Source of the DNA: JAEUMD01 sp050250815
GTDB taxonomy: Bacteria > Pseudomonadota > Alphaproteobacteria > Rhizobiales > Hyphomicrobiaceae
DNA: 53,515 bases
Assembly: GCA_050250815.1 (NCBI GenBank)
Contig: JBFWNY010000028.1
Location: 1-53,515 of the forward strand
Direction: 5' to 3'
Position 1 is the first letter of the stretch. Each line of letters begins with the position of its first letter. Both the position numbers and the translations under genes were made by a program. Below, one piece after another: positions 26,467 through 34,223 of the stretch. The notes beneath the pieces were generated by a model. It was not told where the DNA came from, ran no database searches, and worked only from the letters and a program-made list of their open reading frames with translations.

Positions 26467-27441
26467 ATGACTGTTCGATCTATTCCACAATCACGGATTC
26501 TAGGCAGTGCCGTCAGGCTGCTCGTCGCGGCAACATGGGCATGCTTCGCCTTTGCTATCAGTGCGTCACCACGTGCCGAGCAAGCCAAGGCAGGCCAAGC
26601 CGCTTATAAGACGTCGGATGAGGCCATCGAAGCTCTTGTCGCGTCAGTCAAGTCCAACGATAAGGATGCCATCGTGAAGGTGCTTGGGCCGGAGGCGCTG
26701 GAACTGGTGAACTCGGGTGACCCAGTCTATGACGCGTTGGTGCGCGACAAATTCATCGCTGCCCTTGCGGCCTATCATGAATTGGAAAGTGTAGATGAAG
26801 CACGCCGCGTACTCGTGCTGGGCACCGAAAAATACCCCTTCCCCATCCCGCTCGTCTTGAGGGACAACACTTGGCGCTTTGACACCGGGGCTGGAAAAGA
26901 AGAGATCCTGAATCGCCGCATCGGTGAAAATGAACTTCGGACAATGCAGGTGATGCTAGCGTTCGTCGATGCGCAACGGGACTACGCCTCTGTGGACCAT
27001 GACGGGAAAGGGCTACAGTATGCGCGGCGACTACTGAGTACCCAAGGCAAGCGTGACGGCCTGTATTGGGAAACCGCCGAGGGGGAGCCGCCGAGCCCCA
27101 TGGGGCCGCTGATTGCGCAGGCCAAAACTGAGGGCTACACGGCAGACAAAAGTGACACTGGGCCGGCAGCCTACCACGGCTACGTTTTCAAATTGCTGAC
27201 GGCCCAGGGCCCGAACGCCCCAGGAGGCGTGCAACAGTATATTGTCAACGGTCGCATGATCGCCGGTTACGGATTGGTGGCAACGCCTGCCGAGTACGCC
27301 AACTCGGGTGTCATGACCTTCATTGTGAACCAGGACGGCGTGGTCTACGAAAAAGACCTGGGTCCGGAGTCGCGCGCTCGCATGGCAAAAATGAAAGTCT
27401 ACGATCCCGATTCCACATGGCGACGCGCCGACGCGGACTGA
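26467..27441 (+). CDS. DUF2950 secreted protein
   Basis: The 324-residue protein starts at ATG 26467, with AGGA about 10 bases upstream. A signal peptide or anchor lies at about 15-40 (VRLLVAATWACFAFAISASPRAE). The rest fits DUF2950: YKTSDEAIEALVASVKSND, LRDNTWRFDTGAGKEEILNRRIG, DAQRDYA, GLYW, then YHGYVFKLLTAQGPNAPGG and ATPAEYANSGVMTFIVNQDG near the end. The function is not established. The stop codon lies nine bases before the right-hand direct repeat, so the cassette ends almost exactly with this gene. Confidence 0.85.
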   Translation: MTVRSIPQSRILGSAVRLLVAATWACFAFAISASPRAEQAKAGQAAYKTSDEAIEALVASVKSNDKDAIVKVLGPEALELVNSGDPVYDALVRDKFIAALAAYHELESVDEARRVLVLGTEKYPFPIPLVLRDNTWRFDTGAGKEEILNRRIGENELRTMQVMLAFVDAQRDYASVDHDGKGLQYARRLLSTQGKRDGLYWETAEGEPPSPMGPLIAQAKTEGYTADKSDTGPAAYHGYVFKLLTAQGPNAPGGVQQYIVNGRMIAGYGLVATPAEYANSGVMTFIVNQDGVVYEKDLGPESRARMAKMKVYDPDSTWRRADAD

Positions 27442-27710
27442 TGGGCAAGTGGCCGCCCATCAAGGACCGTGCCTCATGCAACGAGACGACGGATGGCTGT
27501 CAGGTTTGCAAGTTCGAAGACGGCAAGTTGCTCGGATGCTCGCTGCCTGGCATCGCATGCAAACCGAAAGCTTGGGCTTGTCGCGAGCGCAGTGGAGATG
27601 CGCCGGCGGATGAGCCTGCCCGCAAGAAGGTCGAGAGAGTGGAGCAAGACCTGGCAGCAGCGGGATACCGCGGCAACAGCGACCAATGCACGGCGCAGGC
27701 ACCGCGCTAG
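27417..27710 (+). pseudogene. Truncated second copy of the Cys-rich protein gene
   Basis: The mature part of the Cys-rich protein is repeated here (WPPIKDRASC to the QAPR end) with one visible change (A to T in CNETTDG). In place of the signal peptide there is a short basic leader read from inside the end of the DUF2950 gene in another frame. Without export the cysteines would stay in the cytoplasm, so I regard this copy as non-functional. All seven cysteines are kept, which fits a recent duplication. Confidence 0.75.
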
Positions 27711-27845
27711 CCGGAGGGGATGCAGGCGGCTGCCGGAAGGCCGCCTCAAGGCGTAGCCTGAATGAAGTGGAATGCGCCGCCGAAGCGCTTGAAATCAAAT
27801 GGCGATCCCTACGGGAGTCGAACCCGTCTTTTCAGATTGAAAATC
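27450..27845. repeat. Direct repeat, right copy (396 bp)
   Basis: This is the partner of 24505-24900. It runs from the truncated Cys-rich copy into the intact tRNA-Glu gene. With the left copy it encloses 2549 bases carrying DUF3300 and DUF2950. Confidence 0.9.
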
Positions 27846-27874
27846 TGACGTCCTAACCGATAGACGAAGGGACC
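27800..27874 (-). tRNA. tRNA-Glu (anticodon TTC)
   Basis: The minus strand gives a complete 75-base cloverleaf: acceptor stem GGTCCCT with AGGGATC, discriminator G and an encoded CCA. The D arm is GTCTATCGGTTAGGAC, the anticodon stem is TCAGA/TCTGA with loop TTTTCAA (anticodon TTC), and the T arm contains GGTTCGACTCC. It lies downstream of recJ on the same strand. Its 3' half is duplicated at 24855-24900. Confidence 0.95.
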
Positions 27875-27977
27875 GGAGCGGGTCAGGGTATAGGCATAAT
27901 CCTGCCTGGAGGCAAGCGCAGGCCAACGCCTGTGCAGCTTCTGGCGCACTGTCACACACAAGACGGCCAGATCCGGC

Positions 27978-29852
27978 TTATCGGTTGGCCTCGGCGCGCG
28001 GATCGGCCGCATCTTCGATTGTCAGTTCGATGCGGTTGCGTCCACCCCAGGTGTCACGGCGCACATGGCCGGCCACATGGATCGGCAAACCTCCGGCATC
28101 GAGCAGCATATCGCCGAGCGGCTGGCCTGCGGCACGAAACGCGATGGCCTCGATGCGCGAGCCGTCCGCCGCCTCCAGCACGCAGCGCACGTGTGCCTCG
28201 CCCACCACTTTTGCGAACCGCACGCGGTGCGCCGGAAAGGCGAACCGCGGCTGCGGATTGCCTTGGCCGTAAGGCCCGGCGCGCTCCAACAACTCGACGA
28301 GTTCAGTGGTCGCCGCCGCCGGCTGCAGCGCGCCGTCGATCTCCAAGGCCGCGGCCGCCCGCACTTCGCTCGCCACCGCCCGCAGGCGTTCGCTGAAGAA
28401 CGTGCCCAGTTCAACGAGGCGATCGCGCGCGACCGTGAGGCCGGCGGCCATGGCGTGCCCCCCGCCCTTGACCAGCAACCCGTTGCCGACGCCCGCCCGC
28501 ACGGCCGCGCCGATGTCGACACCCGCAACGGAGCGCAGCGAGCCCGTGCCCTGCTCGGGCGCGCCAGCCCTGCCTTCCTCCCAAGCGATGACGCAGGATG
28601 GGCGGCGGAAGCGCTCGGTCAGGCGGCTCGCCACCAGACCAACGACGCCCTTGTGCCAGCTCTGCGAACCCACGAGCACGAGCGGCAAGTCTGGATCGGC
28701 TTCAACCATCGCCTCGGCTTCGGCCAGCGCCTCGGCCAGCATCTGAGTCTCGATGGCCTTGCGTTCGCGGTTGAGCTTGTCCAGCAGCGCCGCGATGCGT
28801 GCCGCCTCGCCGGGCTCGACGCCCGCCAGCAGACGTGCGCCCAGCGCCGCATCCCCGATGCGACCGCCCGCGTTGATCCGCGGACCCAGAATGAAACCCA
28901 GGTGATAGGTGGTCGGCGCCGCGTCGAGCCCGGCCGCGTCAAACAGCGCCTTCAGTCCGCCGTTGCGGCGCTGGCGCATGATCTTGAGCCCCTGCACGAC
29001 GAAGGCGCGATTGAGCCCCTGAAGCGGCACCACATCGCAGACGGTCGCGAGCGCCACCAGATCGAGATCGTCGAGCAATGGGGCCTCGCGCGCCGCGCCA
29101 TCATGATAATGGCCGGCGAGCCGCAGTGCCCGCTGCGTCGCCACCAGCACCATGAAGACGACACCTGCGGCGCAGAGATGCCCGAGCCCCGACACGTCGT
29201 CCTGGCGGTTGGGATTGACGACGGCGACCGCGGGAGGCAATGCCGCATCGGCCTGGTGGTGATCGATGACGATCACGTCGGTGGCGAGCCCGCGCGCCAC
29301 CTCGAGTGGGGCGAAGCTCGTCGTGCCGCAGTCCACGGTGACGATGAGACGCGCACCATCCTTCACCAGCGACTCGATGGCAGCAGGATTGGGTCCGTAA
29401 CCCTCGAATATGCGGTCTGGGATGTAGATGCGCGTCGGCACACCGTGATGGCCGAGAAAACGCGCCAGCAGCGCCGACGAGCAGGCGCCGTCGACATCGT
29501 AGTCGCCGAAGATGGCAACGGGCTCGCGGCGGCGGATCGCCTCGGCCAAACGCTCTGCCGCGCGGTCCATATCACGCAGCGTGCTCGGATCGGGCATCAG
29601 AGCGCGCAGCGTCGGATCGAGTACGGTTGCAACGTCGTCGAGGCCGACGCTGCGTGCGGCCAGCACTCGGCCCAGAATTTCGGGCAGACCATGCCGCTGG
29701 GCGATGGCGTCCGCCGTGCGGCGATCCTCCGACCGCAGGCGCTCGCGCCACGCATAGCCGCGCACGGAGCGCGAAACGCGCAGGTAGGCTCCGCCCGAGG
29801 CGTCCGGCGGATCGACTGCGGCAACGGATGTCTTGAGCGCGTGCTGAGCCAT
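27978..29852 (-). CDS. recJ: Single-stranded-DNA-specific exonuclease RecJ
   Basis: The 624-residue protein begins at ATG 29852, which has a strong GGAGGGAGGGG just upstream; longer frames to 29906 are unlikely. DHH phosphoesterase motifs are visible: FGDYDVDGACSSALL, VTVDCGTT, VIVIDHHQAD and the DHHA1 motif GGGHAMAAG. The C-terminal OB-like part (PQPRFAFPAHRVRFAKVVG) fits RecJ. It degrades single-stranded DNA 5' to 3' in recombination and mismatch repair in the cytoplasm. It is the last gene of the aminotransferase-hom-glpX-recJ run. Confidence 0.95.
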   Translation of the reverse strand: MAQHALKTSVAAVDPPDASGGAYLRVSRSVRGYAWRERLRSEDRRTADAIAQRHGLPEILGRVLAARSVGLDDVATVLDPTLRALMPDPSTLRDMDRAAERLAEAIRRREPVAIFGDYDVDGACSSALLARFLGHHGVPTRIYIPDRIFEGYGPNPAAIESLVKDGARLIVTVDCGTTSFAPLEVARGLATDVIVIDHHQADAALPPAVAVVNPNRQDDVSGLGHLCAAGVVFMVLVATQRALRLAGHYHDGAAREAPLLDDLDLVALATVCDVVPLQGLNRAFVVQGLKIMRQRRNGGLKALFDAAGLDAAPTTYHLGFILGPRINAGGRIGDAALGARLLAGVEPGEAARIAALLDKLNRERKAIETQMLAEALAEAEAMVEADPDLPLVLVGSQSWHKGVVGLVASRLTERFRRPSCVIAWEEGRAGAPEQGTGSLRSVAGVDIGAAVRAGVGNGLLVKGGGHAMAAGLTVARDRLVELGTFFSERLRAVASEVRAAAALEIDGALQPAAATTELVELLERAGPYGQGNPQPRFAFPAHRVRFAKVVGEAHVRCVLEAADGSRIEAIAFRAAGQPLGDMLLDAGGLPIHVAGHVRRDTWGGRNRIELTIEDAADPRAEANR

Positions 29853-29957
29853 CGCCCCTCCCTCCGATGAGTTGTAGGTCGATTCGGGGGTAGGCTCAGA
29901 ATGCACGCGTCATGGCGGCTGGGGATGAAACTTGGGCGAGCAAGCCCGCGGCCGGCA

Positions 29958-30947
29958 TTAAACCGGGAATCGCCGGGCTACGTCGATGACCTGGGTCTGA
30001 ATGCGGCGCACGGTGCCGGTTTTGGAGCGCATCACGACCGTCTCGGTGGTCGCTCCATCGCCCTCGAAATGGACGCCGTCGAGCAGTGACCCGTCGGTCA
30101 CGCCGGTTGCCGCGAAAATCACGTCGGCCGAAGCCATGTCGGCGAGCATGAACTTGCGGTTGATGTCCTTGATGCCCATCGAAGCCGCGCGCTCGCGCTC
30201 CTGCGCATTGGCGGCCAGAAGCCGTCCCTGGATCTGCCCCCCGATGCATCGCAAGGCCGCGGCGGCGAGCACGCCTTCCGGCGCGCCGCCCGAGCCCAGG
30301 TAGATGTCGATACCCGTCTCGCGGCAGTCGGTGGTCCAGATAACGCCAGCGATGTCGCCGTCCGGGATGAGGCGGATGGCGGCACCAGCTTCACGTACCG
30401 CCTTGATCAGCTCCGCGTGGCGCGGCCGGTCGAGGATGCACGCCGTGACCCCGCCGATCGGGACACCCTTGGCATCGGCCAGCGCTTTGAGATTCTCCGC
30501 GGGCGACCGGTCGAGATCGACGATGCCCTCCGGATATCCCGGTCCGATGGCGATCTTGTCCATGTACATGTCCGGCGCGTGCAGCAGTCCGCCGCGCTCG
30601 GAAATCGCAAGGACGGCCAGTGCATTCGGCATCGCCTTGGCGCAGATCGTGGTGCCCTCCAGTGGATCGACGGCGATATCGACCTCGGGTCCCTCACCTG
30701 TGCCCACTTCCTCGCCGATGTAGAGCATCGGCGCCTCGTCCATCTCTCCCTCGCCGATCACGACGCGGCCCTTGATGGCGACACGCGCCAGCTCGCGGCG
30801 CATGGCATCGACGGCAGCCTTGTCGGCGGCCTTCTCGTTGCCGCGCCCCCTGAGACGCGCGGCGGCGATGGCGGCGGCCTCGGTCACGCGCGCCACCTCA
30901 AGCACGAGCACCCGGTCGAGCCCTTCGCTCGCATGGTTGTTCGACAT
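29958..30947 (-). CDS. glpX: Class II fructose-1,6-bisphosphatase GlpX
   Basis: The 329-residue protein starts at ATG 30947, with GAGGAGGGGG just before it. Family motifs include GNEKAADKAAVDAMR, IGEGEMDEAPMLYIGE, DIAVDPLEGTT (metal and phosphate site), LGSGGAPEGVLAAAA and a C-terminal TGTVRRI. It hydrolyses fructose-1,6-bisphosphate to fructose-6-phosphate in gluconeogenesis, with manganese or a similar metal, in the cytoplasm. Its place between hom and recJ on the same strand is common in alphaproteobacteria. Confidence 0.95.
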   Translation of the reverse strand: MSNNHASEGLDRVLVLEVARVTEAAAIAAARLRGRGNEKAADKAAVDAMRRELARVAIKGRVVIGEGEMDEAPMLYIGEEVGTGEGPEVDIAVDPLEGTTICAKAMPNALAVLAISERGGLLHAPDMYMDKIAIGPGYPEGIVDLDRSPAENLKALADAKGVPIGGVTACILDRPRHAELIKAVREAGAAIRLIPDGDIAGVIWTTDCRETGIDIYLGSGGAPEGVLAAAALRCIGGQIQGRLLAANAQERERAASMGIKDINRKFMLADMASADVIFAATGVTDGSLLDGVHFEGDGATTETVVMRSKTGTVRRIQTQVIDVARRFPV

Positions 30948-31017
30948 GGCCCCCTCCTCTGCTGGCGCCGCCTGATGAGCGGCGGGTCTCACTGCCCGCC
31001 GATGCCGCGCTGCCGCG

Positions 31018-32343
31018 TCATAGCGGCTCGATGCGAATCATCTGCGGCGGCTCAGACACTTTGCCGTCGGCGTGGATGCCGTCCAGTGCCCGGCGAATAG
31101 CCGCCTCCGTCGTCTCGTGGGTGATGAGCGTAACTGGCGCCGGCCGGCCCGGTTCGCCGCGTGCGCCCGTGCCCGGCAACTCGCTACGCGAGCGGCGCTG
31201 CACGATTGACTCGAGCGACACCTGCTCGTCACCCATGCGCTTGGCGATCGCCGCCATCGCGCCGGGCTTGTCGAAGACGGACAGGCGCACGTAGTAGGCC
31301 CCCTGATGCTCACCCAGCCGTGCGCGGCGATGTGGCGGCAGCTTGGCTGCCGGCGTCACGAACGGCGGCATAACCAGTCCGCGGGCGATGTCGACGATGT
31401 CGCTGGCGACGGCCGAAGCCGTTGCCGCTGAACCCGCGCCCGGACCCACCAGTAGAAGATTGCCGATGCGGTCGCCGTCGATCGCCACGCAGTTGGTGAC
31501 ACCCGAAACTTCGGCAATTGCCGAGTGCTTGGGCACCATGGCCGGATGCACGCGCGCCTCGATGCCGCTCTCGGTGCGCACCGCGACACCCAGCAGCTTG
31601 ATGCGGTAGCCAAGATCGTCGGCCGCCTGGATGTCGGCCTCGCCGATCTGCTCGATGCCCTCGACATGGATCTCATCGAAGGCAATCTGGCTACCGAAAG
31701 CCAAGCTGGTCAGGATGGCGAGCTTGTGCGCGGTGTCGAAGCCGCCGACGTCGAATGTCGGATCGCCCTCGGCATAGCCCAGCCGCTGCGCTTCGGCCAG
31801 CACGTCTGCGAACGCGCGGCCTTCGTCCTGCATCTTTGTCAGGATGAAATTGCAGGTGCCGTTGAGGATGCCATAGAGGCGGTCGATCCGGTTGGCGAGA
31901 AGGCTTTCGCGCAGCGTCTTGATGATGGGAATGCCACCCGCCACCGCCGCCTCGAAGTTGAGCGCGACGCCCTTCTCTTCGGCCATCGCCGCCAGTGCCA
32001 CGCCGTGTTTGGCAAGCAGCGCCTTGTTGGCCGTGACGACGTGCTTGCCCGCTGTGAGCGCGGCCTCGACCGATTGCCGCGCCGGCCCCTCGTCGCCCCC
32101 GATCAGCTCGACGAACACGTCAATTCCCGGATCGCGTGCGAGCGCCACCGGATCGTCGTGCCAGCGGCAGGCGCTGACGTCGATGCCGCGGTCCTTCGCG
32201 CGATCGCGCGCACTCACGGCCGCAACGACCACCTCACGATCGAGCGCGGAGGCCAGCCGGCTCCCGTGCTCGCGTAGCAGACGGACGAGTCCCGCGCCGA
32301 CGGTGCCGAGACCGGCGATGCCCAGGTTGAGTGACGGCTTCAT
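31018..32343 (-). CDS. hom: Homoserine dehydrogenase
   Basis: The 441-residue protein has the normal length. The N-terminal nucleotide-binding fold starts LGIAGLGTVGAGLV; VVTANKALLAKHG and NFEAAVAGGIPIIKTLRE are conserved; the catalytic domain carries ILNGTCNFILTKM, YAEGDPTFDVGGFDTAHKLAIL and GPGAGSAATASAV. A C-terminal ACT domain (about 350-435, YYVRLSVFDKPGAMAAIAK) suggests feedback control, commonly by threonine. It reduces aspartate semialdehyde to homoserine on the route to threonine and methionine. It lies 12 bases after the aminotransferase gene, so the two are co-transcribed. Confidence 0.95.
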   Translation of the reverse strand: MKPSLNLGIAGLGTVGAGLVRLLREHGSRLASALDREVVVAAVSARDRAKDRGIDVSACRWHDDPVALARDPGIDVFVELIGGDEGPARQSVEAALTAGKHVVTANKALLAKHGVALAAMAEEKGVALNFEAAVAGGIPIIKTLRESLLANRIDRLYGILNGTCNFILTKMQDEGRAFADVLAEAQRLGYAEGDPTFDVGGFDTAHKLAILTSLAFGSQIAFDEIHVEGIEQIGEADIQAADDLGYRIKLLGVAVRTESGIEARVHPAMVPKHSAIAEVSGVTNCVAIDGDRIGNLLLVGPGAGSAATASAVASDIVDIARGLVMPPFVTPAAKLPPHRRARLGEHQGAYYVRLSVFDKPGAMAAIAKRMGDEQVSLESIVQRRSRSELPGTGARGEPGRPAPVTLITHETTEAAIRRALDGIHADGKVSEPPQMIRIEPL

Positions 32344-32355
32344 GATAGATCGGGA

Positions 32356-33582
32356 TCAGCGGCTGGCTTTTTGCGGGATAGGGATCACGTTATGCATCGT
32401 TTCAGGAGCCTGGGCGAGGAACTTTTTGACGTTGCGCGCAGCCTGTCTGATGCGGTGCTCGTTCTCGACCAGAGCGATGCGGACATGGCCCTCGCCGTAC
32501 TCGCCGAAGCCGACACCGGGCGAAACCGCGACGTCCGCCTTCTCGATCATCAGCTTGGCAAAGCCGACTGATCCCAGGGCGCGGAACGGCTCGGGAATAG
32601 GCGCCCAAGCGAACATCGTGGCGGGCGGCGGAGGAATGTCCCAGCCAGCGCGCGCGAAGCTCTCGACCAGCGTGTCGCGGCGGCGCTTGTAGACCTGCCG
32701 GATCTCGTCGACGCACTCCTGCGGCCCGTTGAGCGCGGCGGAGGCCGCGACCTGGATAGGCGTAAAGGCGCCGTAGTCGAGATACGACTTCACCCGCGCC
32801 AGCGCGTTGATGAGGCGGTCGTTTCCGACCGCGAAGCCTATGCGCCAGCCAGGCATCGAATAGGTCTTCGATAGCGACGTGAACTCAACCGCCACGTCCA
32901 TCGCGCCGGGCACCTGCAGCACCGACGGCGGCGGCGGCCCGTCGAAGTAGATCTCCGCATAGGCGACGTCCGACAGGATGATGAGATCCAGCTTCTTCGC
33001 CAGGTCGACCGCGGCGGTGTAGAAGTCGAGGTCAGCGACCATTGCCGTCGGATTGGAGGGATACGACAGCACGATCGCCACCGGCTTGGGAATGGTGTGC
33101 CGGCAGGCGTGATCGACCGCGCGCAGGAAATCGTCGCCCGTGCCGGCGCGGATGTGCCGGACCGAAGCCCCCGAAATGAGGAAGCCGAACTCGTGGATCG
33201 GATAGGTCGGGTTGGGCGCGATGATGACGTCGCCGGGCGCGGTGATGGCCTGCGCCATGTTGGCGAAGCCTTCCTTGGAGCCCAGAGTCGCCACGATCTG
33301 TGTCTCGGGATTGAGCTTCACGCCGAAGCGCCGCTCGTAGTAGGCGGCCTGGGCCCGCCGCAGGCCGGGAATGCCCTTGGAAGCCGAATACCGGTTCGTG
33401 CGTGGCTTGCCGATTGTCTCGACCAGCTTATCGATGATGTGCTGCGGCGTCGGGAGATCGGGATTTCCCATGCCCAGGTCGATGATGTCGGCTCCACGCG
33501 CTCGCGCCTCGGCCTTCAGCCGGTTCACCTCGGCGAACACGTAAGGCGGCAAGCGCTTGATGCGGTGGAAATGCTCAATCAC
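32356..33582 (-). CDS. Class I/II aminotransferase (AlaC/LL-diaminopimelate aminotransferase-like)
   Basis: This is a PLP-dependent fold type I aminotransferase of about 408 residues. GTG 33582 (VIEHFHRIKRLPPYVF) is preferred because homologs start near this point and GAGAGA lies about 10 bases upstream; an upstream GTG at 33645 would add 21 poor residues. Motifs are DLGMGNPDLPTP, YSASKGIPGLR, LSYPSNPTAMVAD, SDVAYAEIYFDG and the PLP lysine in FTSLSKTYSMPGWR. Relatives act on alanine/glutamate or on diaminopimelate; in the operon with hom an amino-acid biosynthetic role is likely, but the substrate cannot be fixed from sequence. Confidence 0.85.
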   Translation of the reverse strand: MIEHFHRIKRLPPYVFAEVNRLKAEARARGADIIDLGMGNPDLPTPQHIIDKLVETIGKPRTNRYSASKGIPGLRRAQAAYYERRFGVKLNPETQIVATLGSKEGFANMAQAITAPGDVIIAPNPTYPIHEFGFLISGASVRHIRAGTGDDFLRAVDHACRHTIPKPVAIVLSYPSNPTAMVADLDFYTAAVDLAKKLDLIILSDVAYAEIYFDGPPPPSVLQVPGAMDVAVEFTSLSKTYSMPGWRIGFAVGNDRLINALARVKSYLDYGAFTPIQVAASAALNGPQECVDEIRQVYKRRRDTLVESFARAGWDIPPPPATMFAWAPIPEPFRALGSVGFAKLMIEKADVAVSPGVGFGEYGEGHVRIALVENEHRIRQAARNVKKFLAQAPETMHNVIPIPQKASR

Positions 33583-33799
33583 GGTCGAATGTCTCTCGAA
33601 TTGGGTTCCGGCGTGCCCGAACGGGCTGGGCAGCCGTTCCGGCACGGCAAGCCCCGGCGATCGCCTGCCCGCCGGTCCAGATTACGCCGCCCGGCGCTCA
33701 GATCGGGCGCCGCGGCGCAACGCTTCTAGCACGCGAAACGTACGCCGGCATCGCCCAAAGCGTAAAGCCACCGTCCTGCCGCGGCAGAGCAAGGCCGTA

Positions 33800-34030
33800 T
33801 CAGTGGCGCGCCTCGATTTCGCGGCGCGCTTCGGCGGCCGCGGCGGACCTGCGCGCCTCCAGGTCCCGCATCGCCGCCTGCTGCTCGGCGGGGCTCATCA
33901 GCGGCTTCACCACGGGGCCGACGTCGGGCAGCCGGGTCGTGGAGGCTTGCCCGCACGCACTTGCGAGAAGTGCAGCCGCCCCCACGCAAATGGCGGTTCC
34001 GACGTGCTGTAACCTTCTAGGGCGCCTCAT
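33800..34030 (-). CDS. Small lipoprotein of unknown function
   Basis: The 76-residue protein starts at ATG 34030. A basic start and hydrophobic core lead to LLASAC, a lipobox, so the cysteine should be lipidated and the protein anchored in a membrane facing the periplasm. The mature part is a short linker (PDVGPVVKPLMSPAEQQAAM) and an Ala/Arg/Glu-rich helix that could form a coiled coil. No family is recognised. It is transcribed away from phaC and toward the aminotransferase gene. Confidence 0.6.
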   Translation of the reverse strand: MRRPRRLQHVGTAICVGAAALLASACGQASTTRLPDVGPVVKPLMSPAEQQAAMRDLEARRSAAAAEARREIEARH

Positions 34031-34223
34031 CAAAAGTGTTCGCTTCCCGGATTCGGATCCCGGCCGCAGCCGTATCGCTGTAAAGGCTCTCGACCAATGA
34101 TAGCTTGATTCCGGGGTGCACCGGGGCTAGCGGAATTCTGTCCTGCACCAATTCCGCCGGCTCCGGTCGCGCGGCGCGGCGGCGAGCGCCGTAGCGCCGC
34201 GGGAGCAGGCGCCACACCAGCGT

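Noticed and set aside
24505..27845. Calling the cassette an integrative conjugative element or prophage
   Set aside because: No integrase, relaxase, phage or transfer gene lies between the repeats; only two envelope-protein genes are present.
28065..29870. Long plus-strand open frame opposite recJ
   Set aside because: It is the antisense shadow of recJ in GC-rich DNA; the minus strand has all RecJ motifs and a strong ribosome-binding site.
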